Of a DNA stretch of 64,000 nucleotides, positions 40,001 to 50,900 are shown one piece after another (within the stretch, counting starts at the first letter, position 1; the number at the start of each line of letters is the position of its first letter). The translations under genes and the position numbers were made by a program. Origin of the DNA: Branchiostoma lanceolatum (Eukaryota > Chordata > Leptocardii > Amphioxiformes > Branchiostomatidae). A model generated the notes under the pieces. The model made no database searches and was not told the origin of the DNA. It saw only the letters and a list, made by a program, of their open reading frames with translations. Location: contig NC_089737.1 in the NCBI RefSeq assembly GCF_035083965.1, positions 14,621,029-14,685,028 on the forward strand, in the 5' to 3' direction.

Positions 40001-43000
40001 GCATCCTTAGATTGCAAAACGAGGCGAATCCACATTCGACTACCAGCTTACGATAAAGCATACCGCTTTCGCTCTGTCTAAAACAATTTGAACAGAAAAA
40101 TGACAAGCATAACATAGTTACTAATATATGTAGTAATGTATAATCAAAGAGCAGAGCAGTAATCGGTTACTCCATGGAGCTTTGTTAATTTGCTGATTGG
40201 TTGATTTTGCCTTAAGCCAGAATATCCAACTTTTTTCCATTTACACCTTGGCTGCATAGGCTTTAGTCAAATGTAGCGACTTAGAGATGATGATCACATT
40301 CAAATCCTTTCCCTACCGAGCGGGTGAAGTCATGAAGTATCCGGAGAGTTTCCTCGAACTCCCGGCCGGGCCCGAAACTCTTGTAGATGATGTCGGACCA
40401 GTACCAAGGCGACTTCTGGCGGAGCTGGATCAACTCACTCACCCTGGAGAAGAACATATTAAAGAAAATCAGGGTCAGTATCAAAACTACCCTGGGCGCC
40501 AGACTAGTACCGGGTCGCAAGCGATTTCCTTCGGTGGCCCAAGAACAGTCTGCCCGCCCGGTCTCAATCAACGCTCCGGGGAGTTGAGCCCGTGGGAGTG
40601 AACCGCGCCCCTTTTACACCGGTCAATTCCCCGGCTAGAAATCCCCCGGCGCGCTAATTAGGGTTCTGCGGGCTGGGGTCTCTGTGCCGCCGAAGGAACT
40701 GACTACAAGGTACCGGCTAAAGAGAACCGGCTAAAAGGCCCGATAAACAGTCTGGAACCCAGAGTTTATCAAAACATGTGTGAGGGCAACTTTCATTTTT
40801 AATTCAAAACCGGTCTAAACAAATAAACTACAAATTTAACAGTTACAATTGCAAAAAAAGTTGAAATTGCAATTTTTAACAATAAAACTATCAAGTATGA
40901 TGTGACATGGTACGTGTACCTGACAATGTCTTTCTAAAATCATCACTCAATATGTAGACTCAGATATTGAAAAATTCTGCCTTACCTGTGGATGGCCCTT
41001 ACATAGTCAGAGTCTGTGTTTTCCTGGGCATTGAGAGACTTCCCCATGGCAGTTCCTGTGGAAGGACAATACAGATGTTTCAAACAGCTGGGTACCTAAT
41101 AAAGTGTAAACTAAATGAAAATTAAGTACAGGTTTAGGTACCAGTACCTGAACTACTTTTTTCAAATGATGGTAAATTTTCAAAAGGGACAAAAGCATGT
41201 TTGAGCTGACAACATAATATCTAATTGTGGTAGGTATCATTTTTATGAAAAAAACATTCCACATCTAATTTCTTTGTTATTTTAGTATAGGGTGTCCAAA
41301 AGACGCGTGGACGCATAGCTAGCTAACACCCTGCCACTGACCACAGAAGATGTCCAGGGCACAGGGAGTGATGAAGGGGAACACAAAAAAGGGCACGCCA
41401 AAAATAATTACTCAAGCAACTGGATAAGATTTTGAAACAGTCAGACGTTTCAGACAGTATCCACTGTCTTTCGTCAGTGACTAACGATAGGACTGAGAAC
41501 ACCAGCTTTATACCAAAACTCTAAATAGATATGTTAATGAGGTAAAGACAATTTAGGATGTCTTGAAGTAGTCTTCAAAAAGAAGATTAACTCAAGACAA
41601 AGTTATGTCAATAGTTCAATTAGCTACTGTTGTTCTAGTACAGTAACTAAATGTTGCTTGTCCGGGGGTGAAGGGTGGTGGGCAGTGCATTATCCCAGGT
41701 GCCTGAAAGTTGAACGCGTAGACCGCCTTTCCTGTTGAGGGCGGGGTTGTACATCCTCTCATATATTGCTTCTCTAACAAAAAAGGGCATCTTATTTCTT
41801 TCTTATTTTAGTGTAAGGCGCCACAAAGACGCGTGGACGCATAGCTAGCTAATACCCTGTCACTAACCACAGATGATATCCAGGGCACAGAGAGCGATGA
41901 AGGGGAACATATCGAACTCCTCTCCAGTCCTCGCCATCTTGTCGAGTTTCCGGACCATGACCTTCGTCTGGTCGTTGAACTCGTGGAGAAAGTCGTCCAG
42001 GATCTTGAAGTGGAAGGTCGGGGTGATGAGGCGACGGCGCGTCTTCCACTTGTCTCCAGTGCTGAGAAAGGCGATAGGGTTTTAAAAAACCGTTCATGTA
42101 TGTATCTATCTCCTCATTGACAAAAAAAGTCGGATGGGCGTTTGAAACGTCTGAGATTGAAATTCAGTAATCCAATAGTTAAGACTCAATTTTATTTTTC
42201 TTCCATGCATGTAACAGGTCACCCTTTGACATGAAGTGCTAGAATAATCCAGTGTTCGAATTTTCGACAGCGGCGCACATGAAGTGCGTTCGAATTATTT
42301 GTATTATAAGAGTGCATGCCAAATTTGGTGACATTTAGTTTCAAAATCAAGGCATGTATTTTTGGTCTGAAAATGGTCACAGGTGCCATGAATTTGATGA
42401 TGGTCAGAAAATAAGATGCCTCAATTACTTAAATCTGATAAATCGTTTCTTAGTTGCTATTTAAGCAATTGAATAGAATCGTGTATCACTGGAGCGTCTG
42501 TTTATGATCCTTCACAGTGATACGAAATTTGCAATTACGTTCACAGATCACAAGTTTATGCATTGTTGCTCATTTCGTGTCAACACATCAAGCTTAGGTG
42601 GTTTGAAACAGGCAATACCTGGTTATAAGTCCAGTTCCGAGCCATGGCTGAACAAATTCATACAACTTCGACTTCTCAATGTGTTTGGATGTACTGAAGA
42701 GGACCTGCGTGTGAACAAACAGAAAACAGTGGCCTCTTCAGTCACTATGGTAACAATGTCCCCACAATTTCCTTGCCCAGAAATCATTATCATATCAAAA
42801 GTAAATGCTAGGAACTTGGACGCTGGCAAGTATAATTTACATGTGAAGCCGCAAACTGATTGTAACTTCTGACAATTTCTGGCATCTAACCCTGATACTA
42901 GACATGCATGATAAGATGCGCTAAGTACAGTCGACAGATATGGAAGGTTCATGTATACACATATAATCATCCGTGAATAGATTAAGGTTGGTAAGTCACT

Positions 43001-44526
43001 GAATAAAAACACTTTTTCTTACACAACCAAGTCTTTTATTCCACCAACGTTTCGGTGACCATCTTTCACCTTCCTCATGGCAATTCTGACTGGTTCACAT
43101 TGCACTACATTGTAGTTACTTTGCGTTTGGGAACGCATCTATAAGCAGCGACACCTGTGCTGCAGTGCAATGTGAGCCAGTTAGAATTGCCCTGAGGAAG
43201 GTGACAGATGGTCACTGAAACGTCGGTTGAACAAATCACTTGGTTGTATACAAAGAGTGTTTTTATTCATATAAAATCATGTATTCATCGAAGATTTGAC
43301 AATTGTTCTGTTAAACATTTTGGCTATTGCCCTAAATAGTGTACAATTTTGTACCTCTAAGCTTTCAGTCTGCAGTAACCATACAGTAGGGCTGGGTCCA
43401 AGCCACAGATACATCATGGGCGCGTTGTCATTCACATAAGCCTGAACCCAGCCGGTGAGCTGGGAGAAAAAAGCTGCAAAGGAAAGCACAAGTCTCAGCA
43501 AAAGGAAATTACATCTCAACCAGAGGTTAGGCTGGGTGGTTTTTGACGGGTTTTCAGACGTTTTTGTCGGGCTTTCTATTTTGTCCCGTTTTCTTTTTTT
43601 TGTATCAACCTACAGTGCGGGCAGAGGTGTATGCTGAAAACGGGACAAAATAGAAAGCTCGACAAAAATGTCTAAAAACACGTCAAAACCAGCCAGCCCA
43701 ACCTCTCCTTGGAGAGTAAAAGCATACAGTATCAGCTTAAAGCAACTTTAAAACGTGCAGCTGCGAAAGTTGGCATGGAAAAAAATTCGTGCTTGGAGAG
43801 TTGTGAAGAAAATGTGTGCGTGGGTATTAAACCTGTGGAAACATTAGTTGGCTCACTTGATATGTCGACCCAAATTGAGGTCATTGACCTACTGCCATCT
43901 AGGACGATACCACTCTAGCAAGGGAGTACAGGTAATACTGCTGCAGTATTGTTAAAAATCCGCTAGACGTTTCTTCGGTGCCGTCTGTACCTAAACATTT
44001 TAAAGGAACTCATCAACAGGATCTTAAGTTACAGATGCTAAAACACAAACACACAACCAACAAGTCAATTTTGAAAATTAGGCACTTATTTGCACAATTG
44101 GTATCTGTTACTATTGCCTCAGCCATACAGTTTGTAGGTTACACGTTAAATTCAGGTTATAGAAAACAATGGAATTATATAATTTACTAACCGATTATGT
44201 AAATAAAGATCAAATTTAAGTTCCCACCCATTTGTGCTTAGTTCCATGAATAAGGTACCTGTCGCGGTGCCTTACGTAGGACGTAAGGTACCACGACAGG
44301 TGTTTGTTAGGACTTTGATCCGCACCGGAGACAGGAGCAAAACGGCGTCCTTACCGGCCGGTTCCGTCTTGAACTGCAGCGCATTTCCCACCAGCGGGTA
44401 GGCAGGCGGTCCGGGGATCTTGTTGATGATTTTCCAGAGTTTCCACCAGCGGGCGAACGCCAGGACGGCCCAGATCGTCACGGAAACGGCGGCGGCCACA
44501 GCGGCGGTCCACAGCACAGCCGCCAT
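37014..44526 (-). CDS. Cytochrome P450, CYP4V-like (12 exons, 518 residues)
   Basis: Exons in transcript order: 44526-44355, 43473-43355, 42704-42619, 42061-41868, 41055-40986, 40443-40317, 39919-39710, 38823-38721, 38528-38461, 38236-38170, 37898-37719, 37174-37014; total 1557 bases. The start MAAVLW follows a CGCC context. An N-terminal membrane anchor (residues 3-28) is followed by the hinge [16 protein letters not shown]. Residues 326-331 are AGHDTT (I helix), 384-387 EALR (ExxR), 433-436 PERF. The haem loop [10 protein letters not shown] has its ligand at Cys464. Sequence throughout resembles CYP4V2 ([41 protein letters not shown]), suggesting an ER-bound fatty-acid omega-hydroxylase. 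Ala326 replaces the Glu that most CYP4 enzymes use to bind haem covalently. Subfamily name and substrate are inferred. Confidence 0.93.
37990..38120. repeat. Dispersed repeat, CYP4 intron 10
   Basis: Block with GCAACTGGATAAGATTTT, CAGTCAGACGTTTCAGACAG, a TCGTCAGTGACTAA block and TTTATACCAAAACTCT. It is repeated in the same orientation at 41410-41535, so two copies lie inside introns of this one gene. An AAAC tetranucleotide run follows at 38127-38155. Confidence 0.75.
38273..38392 (+). repeat. SINE-1 copy, CYP4 intron 9
   Basis: The B-box-like GGTTCGAATCCCTTAGGAGC and the family block GAAAATGAGTGCCTAGCTTC are present; the middle of the body is deleted. Confidence 0.55.
38860..39245. repeat. 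(CACT)n microsatellite array, nearly 400 bases
   Basis: Long imperfect CACTCACT array, grading into CACCCACC, in CYP4 intron 7. The 168-residue His/Ser/Leu/Thr frame across it is an artefact. Confidence 0.97.
39370..39668 (-). mobile_element. SINE-2, tRNA-derived, near full length
   Basis: On the minus strand the head starts at about 39668. It has the A-box-like AATGGCCTAGTTGGTAGAG, the anticodon region CGCCTTGCACACG and the B box GAGTTCGAACCCCGGCC, closely mimicking a tRNA. A non-tRNA body follows, ending in GGACTAGCCCCCTGCTG and AGATGGGCGCCACCCC. A body-only copy lies at 34738-34812. The missing acceptor stem pairing and the attached body make it a SINE, not a tRNA gene. It sits about 40 bases downstream of the exon 7 donor. 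Confidence 0.75.
41273..41388 (-). pseudogene. Duplicated 3' part of CYP4 exon 4 with splice donor
   Basis: Repeats 41796-41912, about 523 bases away. On the minus strand it contains coding sequence like [14 protein letters not shown] (real exon: [14 protein letters not shown]), followed by a GT donor and the same flanking intron block TAGCTAGCTATGCGTCC. It lacks the rest of the exon and an acceptor, so it is not an alternative exon by itself. Confidence 0.85.
41410..41535. repeat. Dispersed repeat, CYP4 intron 4
   Basis: Second copy of the 37990-38120 family, somewhat longer. It shares CAGTCAGACGTTTCAGACAG and TTTATACCAAAACTCTA, and carries a CTTTCGTCAGTGACTAACGA version of the middle block. 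Confidence 0.75.
43001..43269. mobile_element. MITE family M2, copy 2
   Basis: Ends GAATAAAAACACTTTTTCTT and the inverted AAAGAGTGTTTTTATTC enclose ACAACCAAG and CCACCAACGTTTCGGTGACC on one side, and their complements on the other. The centre is a direct match to the centre of 20491-20703. It lies in CYP4 intron 2, ending about 85 bases before exon 2. Confidence 0.75.
43522..43706. mobile_element. Foldback element, about 70-base arms
   Basis: The left arm starts AGAGGTTAGGCTGGGTGG and the right arm ends CCAGCCAGCCCAACCTCT. The inner parts CTTTCTATTTTGTCCCGTTT and AAACGGGACAAAATAGAAAG are exact complements. The spacer is about 40 bases. It is in CYP4 intron 1, 50 bases upstream of exon 2. There is no coding frame. 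Confidence 0.8.
44257..44301. repeat. Small 21-base-pair hairpin in CYP4 intron 1
   Basis: The arms 44257-44277 and 44281-44301 pair with two mismatches around a three-base loop. It begins about 54 bases after the exon 1 donor. Arm length is compatible with a small palindrome or transposon footprint. The loop is too short for a normal microRNA precursor. Confidence 0.7.
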
Positions 44527-44554
44527 CTTGGGAATGTGATGAGCAAAGGTCACC

Positions 44555-46438
44555 TAAGTTATTTGTTTATTTATTTATTTATTTCTGTATTCTTTTACTA
44601 GGGTAGCTCCCTCAGTGGCTTCGCACTGATTTTCAGGGAGGCCCTAGATACACATATACAAACATACAACAATACACTGATATATACATAACATTTGTGC
44701 GTCATAACAAAATCATATCCGTACTCATAGTCCATATCGTGCCAGGTCGTAAGGATTGAAGGTCAGAGGTCACACAATTCTTTTGCACAGAGTTTTGAAA
44801 GATTGTGTGGATGAAGTGTTTTTGACAGATACCGGTAATGTATTCCAATTTTCTGCCCCCCTGTATGCAAATGTCCGTTTCCCCGATTCCAATTTAACCT
44901 TTGGCAGACGTAAGGTGAGATTTGAACTGTGACGTGTTGTGTAAGTGTGAGACTCAGACGTTCTGCTAAAGGAGCTTAGGTACTCTGGTAGCAGATTATG
45001 CAATGACTTGTGCACAGTTTGCAACAGGTGCATCCTACGACGCGAAGCTAGGTCTTTCCAACCAAGAGCGGAAATGTGTTCGCCGTCGACATGAGATCTA
45101 AATGACAGTCCAAGTATCAATCTTGCAACACGATTTTGGTACTTTTGTAGCTTATCGGACAAAACTTTCCCACAATTTCCCCACACCACATCACAATAAT
45201 CAAGTTTTGGCAGAATTAAACAGTTGTACAACATGGCCAGTGTATTTTGTGGCAAAATGGCGACAAGACGTCGGAGAACACCCATCCTTGCAGAGACGGC
45301 ATTGGTCATTTTCTCCACGTGAAATTGCCATGTCAAGCATGCGTCTAGCCAGACACCCAGATACTTGAAAGAAGGTACAACTTCAATGTAGATTCCAGAT
45401 AGATATGTAGTTAGTTGTTCCTTTCCTAGTTGCATCCTTTTAGAAGTGCCAAAGAGCATCGCTTTGCACTTACTGGTGTTCAGCGTGAGTCTGTTTGTTT
45501 GTAGCCATTCTTGAATGCTCTTCAGATCTGCATTCAGTGCCCTGTTAACATCGGAGACTGATTTAGCAGCAAAGAAGAGTGCGGTATCATCGGCATAAAG
45601 TACTATATGCCCGTGGATGATCTGGTCCGGTAAATCATTTATATATATTATGAAAAGTAGCGGTCCGAGGACCGATCCTTGCGGAACTCCAACAGATATT
45701 TCCAAAAGATCACTGTTCACCCCATTTATAACTGTCATTTGTGTCCGGTGTGACAGGTATGAGTCAAACCATGTCAGTGCCATGCCCTGTATGCCATTAA
45801 ACCTCAACTTGTGAAGGAGGACCTCGTGACATACGGTGTCGAATGCCTTCCTCAGATCGAGGAAGACAGCACCAGTCACTAGTCCCTTATCCATGTTATC
45901 TAATATGGTATCGGTAACATGTAACAGTGTAGTTGAGGTAGAGTGTTTCGGTCTAAAGCCTGATTGACACTGGTTCAGTATGTTGTGTTCCTTAAGGTAG
46001 CTGTAAACCTGGGTATGAATGGCTTTTTCAAATATCTTCATGAAGGATGGTATCACAGAAATAGGTCTGTAGTTGTTACAACTGCTTTTGTCTCCATCTT
46101 TGTGCAATGGTGTCACTTTAGCCTTTTTCCAGTCTGTTGGAACTGTTCCAGTGGACACTGAGAGGTTGTAAATGAAGGTCAGTGGACCCGTGATAACAGG
46201 AGCAGCGTGGCGAATGAGTCGACTACTAACTCCGTCTAACCCTGTGCTCTTTCCAAGCGGTATGTTCAAAAGTTGACGGTGAGTAAACTCAGCGGATATC
46301 TCATTGAATTGAAATACTGATCTTGGGGGCCCTGCAGTTGCATTGAACACACCAGTAAAGGCTGCAGCTAGTTTTGATCCAATAGACGTGAAATACGTGT
46401 TAAACTGATTTGCAGTATCTTTCTCGTTTTGGTCAGGA
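44555..46438 (-). mobile_element. LINE-B, 5'-truncated non-LTR retrotransposon
   Basis: Minus-strand insertion with a 3' tail of AAATA/AAAT repeats at 44555-44585. It has a 3' untranslated region containing CCTGAAAATCAGTGCGAAG and a reverse transcriptase frame. Coding similarity continues upstream of the frame's first Met (NQFNTYFTSIGSKLAAAF) to about 46438 and then stops, so the endonuclease and ORF1 are missing. The insertion point is about 30 bases upstream of the CYP4 start codon, in the same orientation as the gene. A target-site duplication was not found with certainty. Confidence 0.85.
44770..46350 (-). CDS. Reverse transcriptase of LINE-B, uninterrupted
   Basis: 526-residue open frame with the full palm of a non-LTR reverse transcriptase. 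It has STGLDGVSSRLI, NYRPISVIPSFMKIFEK, GFRPKHSTSTTLL, the first catalytic Asp in GAVFLDLRKAFDTV, GVPQGSVLGPLLFIIYIND, and the catalytic YADDTALFF. The thumb-like SFKYLGVWLD and a C-terminal TLPVSVKNTSSTQSFK are also visible. No stop or frameshift is seen, in contrast to LINE-A, so this is a young copy. Without the endonuclease it is unlikely to move by itself. Clade (CR1, L2 or Jockey-like) was not resolved. Confidence 0.92.
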   Translation of the reverse strand: MFNATAGPPRSVFQFNEISAEFTHRQLLNIPLGKSTGLDGVSSRLIRHAAPVITGPLTFIYNLSVSTGTVPTDWKKAKVTPLHKDGDKSSCNNYRPISVIPSFMKIFEKAIHTQVYSYLKEHNILNQCQSGFRPKHSTSTTLLHVTDTILDNMDKGLVTGAVFLDLRKAFDTVCHEVLLHKLRFNGIQGMALTWFDSYLSHRTQMTVINGVNSDLLEISVGVPQGSVLGPLLFIIYINDLPDQIIHGHIVLYADDTALFFAAKSVSDVNRALNADLKSIQEWLQTNRLTLNTSKCKAMLFGTSKRMQLGKEQLTTYLSGIYIEVVPSFKYLGVWLDACLTWQFHVEKMTNAVSARMGVLRRLVAILPQNTLAMLYNCLILPKLDYCDVVWGNCGKVLSDKLQKYQNRVARLILGLSFRSHVDGEHISALGWKDLASRRRMHLLQTVHKSLHNLLPEYLSSFSRTSESHTYTTRHSSNLTLRLPKVKLESGKRTFAYRGAENWNTLPVSVKNTSSTQSFKTLCKRIV

Positions 46439-47305
46439 ATGTTAACTGGGTGTCTGACTTGGCCTGGTAGAAGTGTTTCTATTCAAAAGTTATCTATTCC
46501 ATCCCATGCATACCTTTCGTCACACGCTTACGTCATAATCAGTTATCTCTGGGTACAACACACCTGCACAGCGATGTTGCGCAACGATGCGCTGTTTTAT
46601 AACTACTATAGATTTTGTCAACTTTTAGGTTGGACAGTGTTGCTTAGGCTCTGTATATCCGTGCATATTGCTAGGGGGATATCCCGGATATAAGTATGTG
46701 TACGCAGTGCCCATCGTCTGTCTTTCGTGTCCTGACCAGTGGTAGAAATAGCTCTTCCAGTGAGCTAAACTTATCTTTTTTCCCTCGTCACTGGTAACAT
46801 ACAGGACTGGGGGTTAGGTTTTGCCAAACAGCTTAGATCTACTGTCTCATCATGAATTTAGATGCGTCAATACATTCAGTACAATTGGCTAATGTTTTTT
46901 GCCATTCTGAGTCCTTTTGTCCCTGTAAGATTCATCTCTTACAGTGAGTAGTGGTAGTTATTTTTCCCTGAGTAGATCTTGACGTACGCTATCAGAAGTA
47001 GGTAGCCTGAGTTGTGCTGATTATCCTACATGTAAGTGCAGTTATCATAGACATAGCGAAAATAACTTGGCATGTTAACTTTATATCAGTCAAAACATTA
47101 TACTGTTATCACCTCTCGTTAATATTGTAGACCTACAGCCAATGACAATGTCACTCTATATGTTCTTTGATCTTTACTACCACGAGGACTCACTTCACTT
47201 TCATACTCTACATACAAAATTGCAATATTTTCGATACTACTTAATAGTTCATTTTGCTCCAGTGTCAATAAATAAATGTGACTGAAATAAAAGTAGGTAG
47301 CTTGG
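46439..47305. other. Intergenic stretch upstream of the CYP4 gene/LINE-B; no gene seen
   Basis: Probably the original upstream region of the CYP4 gene plus the 3' flank of the death-domain gene. A TATA-like GATATAAGTATG occurs on the + strand at about 46687, but no exon follows that I can recognise. Confidence 0.45.
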
Positions 47306-47328
47306 TTTATTGGATGTCATCATTTATT
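47306..47328 (-). terminator. Polyadenylation signals of the Death-ZU5 gene
   Basis: Two TTTATT hexamers (47306-47311 and 47323-47328) read AATAAA on the minus strand, about 640 bases after the stop codon at 47952-47954. Confidence 0.5.
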
Positions 47329-47951
47329 GGATGTAAACACATCAAAACACACTCATTACATTTGCACACAGTTACGTGTGGCACTCGATATGACTCTGAA
47401 TGTCAGTAGCCTTAGGAGATGAATCATCAACAAAGTAACTATCCATGTCGTTATGTTATATCAAAATTGCAATTACATGTTTCAAATAACCAAAGTTTGA
47501 CAGGTTAGTTATTCAGGTAAACTATAATACTCGTTGTAGAGCTATAACAAAATTTATATCCTTTGATACATTGTGAGACTGCATTTCATTATTGAAAAGC
47601 ACTTCTCGTAATATGTACTGGCATGTAAACCAAAGATACAGTGACTGTTAAGTTACATACAGCCCATTTTGTAAGTAATTGCTGATATTGCAATGCCAAT
47701 TGTCAGGGGAAGCTTTCTCATGGAGATTGATACACAGTTCTGCAACACAAGATATAAAGATATGCAGGAAACGTCTCACTAAAATCAAACGTTTCCTGCA
47801 TAAGTGAAAGAAATTATGCCAAGCAATAATAATAGTAATCATCACTATAATGCTTTTGATTAAATGAAATTGTTGCTTTATGATAGCAGATGATAAACAC
47901 AATTCACAAGCTCTCTGCAGTCAAGTTTTCATCAATGTCGATGAGTGCCTG

Positions 47952-50900
47952 CTACAGAACCCGTAGAGTAGCTTCACTTCCATTCTTGTTTCTCCATCGG
48001 CGAAGCATTTCCCTGCACATGCGGTCCTGGTCGATCTTGGAGGTTTGAATTCCATCTATCTCGTTCTCGCTGAACCCCAGCTTCAGGGCGAGGTGGTCCC
48101 ACTTGCTGCTAACTCCGGCAATGGTTTTCTCAATGCATACCTGCATGTCAGCTGTAACAAGTGTTGAACAATCTTCTTAAAAAAAAACGGACGGAATCTA
48201 AATCCAAACCATGGATTACGATACTATTGTAGTGCAATTTTGACGACAGTACAATGTCCTTTATCAGTAGTTCTTAATATGAATGTGCAACTTTCAAGGA
48301 GGAACTTGAATGTAGCTGTATGCAGTTATGACAAAGGGATATTATGTGTGTATTTACTAGAAAGAATGAAAATTATTCAGCATTGTCCAACGTCTAACCG
48401 CGATAAGCTGGAGAAGATGTACGAGTATTAAACATCTAGCTTTAGATCCACCTGTTTCTGCCGTGTCTCTTCTGACCCCGCTTGACCCTGCTCGAGCTCC
48501 GTCGTCTCTCGGTGTAGTGGCGCTCTCTGACATTTTCGTCTTCTTCTCCGGAACTGAACAAGGCGGTGGGCTGTCGCCGGATCGTTTCCGAGCACGAATG
48601 CCTCAAACGTAACAAGACATGAACATATATAAACTCGGATCATTGGAGACAAACACATTTGTGCTGGAAACAGTTACATTCATCAGTCGTTTTGGGTAAC
48701 CACACTACATTCACATGTGCTGGCTGATGTATTGATGTTGCCATGTATGACTTTAGATATTTAAACCATATCAATAGAGCCTAGTTTTTGTTGTTGTTGC
48801 TGTGATCCTACGCACATGTAGGGCGTGGCTTCTAAACCTTGATATCCATTATACTTATAGCAGTGACCACACAGAAAAAGATTCTAGTCAACGTAATGCC
48901 ACGTGAAGAAATCATCAGCTCTAAATATGTCTTACATTAACATTAAGAGCTAATTAACATAAAATCGACACAGCTATTACTAATAGTACTACATCACGAA
49001 TTAAAGAGTTCGCTTCACTATTGCGCTACTTGTCGATTTGATGAGAGTAGTAAACGTACTTACTTTGGAAGACATCGCCCTCCTGAAACAGAAAATACGT
49101 TCACAATACATTGGTAGGAAAAGAGGAAAGTAACAGGTAATTGCTGTTTGAAATTGTAGTGTTCTCATTTCTATATTTAGTTTGTGTTGCACATCTAATA
49201 GCTGGCCAGGTTGGGCACTGGAAAAATAGACTGCCATGCATCGTAATCGTGTACTATGTGTTCCATGTTCTATGACACCAGGCTTTGATACTTTACTTTG
49301 CTTTAGCATTTTAGATACACTTAAAATGCTATCAGCTGAGATCACATCTTACCTCTTTGAAAATGAACTGACATGCCGTCCGAGTCCGGTTTGCTGGAGC
49401 TTGAGCTTCCTTGACAGTCACCTCTCCCTTGACGGGGTTACCATCAGGTCTGTCCAACAAAATTTGAACGTTTTGGCCGTTTGTCTCGCAGCAGTGATTG
49501 GAACGTAGCACCATCTGTGTAGACGCGCCCTGGCCTCCACGGACATTAACAGCGACGTCAAGCACATCCCCATGGAAGAGATCGAACATTGCTTTGTTGT
49601 TTCCACACTTGGTGAAGCCTGGGAGGTACTCATCTGTCTCTACACACCGATCTCTACAGACAACGTGGAATTTCACATCCTCTAGACTGGGATTTATGTA
49701 TGCAGCAAACCGACAATCTAGAGTTCTTGATGTCAGTGCACCAACTATTGTCCTTCCTACTGACATTACCGCGTCGAAAGGTGCCCACACATTAGCCACA
49801 GGGCTAAAGCTCTGCAAAAACATAGATGTTTTGTCCGGGTATATCTGGTGCTCTGTTGAAGCTGTGATATCTGTCCAGCCTTCTCCATCGTGATGCTTCA
49901 GCAGAAGACACTCCATCCCTTCAGAAGCTTGAGGCCGCCAAGTCTGCACCTCCACTGGCCCATTCAGCTGTGCACCGTGTAGGTTGACGTCAACAGCCGG
50001 GGAGAACAGCACCTGATCCAGTAGCTCACGTGGACAGGCGTCCTCACCCAGGGACCAGGGGTAGCCGGAGATCCAGTTTGCACTCTCGGGATCCCTCAGG
50101 ATAGCAGCAACATCAACGGCAGAGACCGTAAGCATTGTGTCTCTTTGAAGGGCACCTGGTGGTACAACAAGTTTGACGAAGCCAGGAATCTCCACTTCTC
50201 CACCGATGGGACCTACTGCAGCCTCAGTCGTCCTTCTGTACTTCAACCTTTCCGGTATGCCTAGCAACAATATCGGTCTCAATGTCAGACATTTCTGAAG
50301 GCAAACAAGGTGTACGACATTTCTCGATTACCTTTGGGGTTCAACCAGGGGGCCATATTGCAAATGCTCAAGCGTTTACGTTTTTGGTGACTCAGAACAA
50401 CGCGTACGGACTCTAATTATATATAATCCATGATATAGAACTTTTATGGGATCAACAAATCATCTTTGAACTGAAAGAGACAAGCTTTTAGTAATCTTTT
50501 TATCAAGAATACCACTTCATATCACAACATCTCTGAACTCCAATCAGTTTTTCTTTTTTCGATCCGAGGGTGAAGTGAGATATGAGTTGAATTCAGAGCG
50601 GACATCAAGGTCCTGTGTCGATAAATCGTTTTAGGAGACTACTTCCCATCAAGTCAGAAAAAAACGAAACGAAACCAATCACACTTCTTTATCGTTAAAC
50701 ACATAATATCTGTGTCAAGTTTCGTTTCTCTTAGTTATGAAAAAGTAGTTTACAAAAGTCTTCAATCAACGCATCACATATTCGGCTTTGAATTCAAGTG
50801 ACTTTGATACCACACATCACTCTAGTCTAGCAGTAGAAGAGGAACTAATAGGACTTAAGAAATCAAATTTGGCATGTAAGTTGTAGAGACATGTAAAATC

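Noticed and set aside
44257..44301. Candidate microRNA precursor
   Set aside because: Arms of only 21 pairs and a three-base loop do not leave room for Drosha and Dicer processing.
44527..44553. Upstream in-frame GTG start for the CYP4 protein
   Set aside because: Not an ATG, and it adds residues before the normal membrane anchor; the ATG at 44526 starts the expected N terminus.
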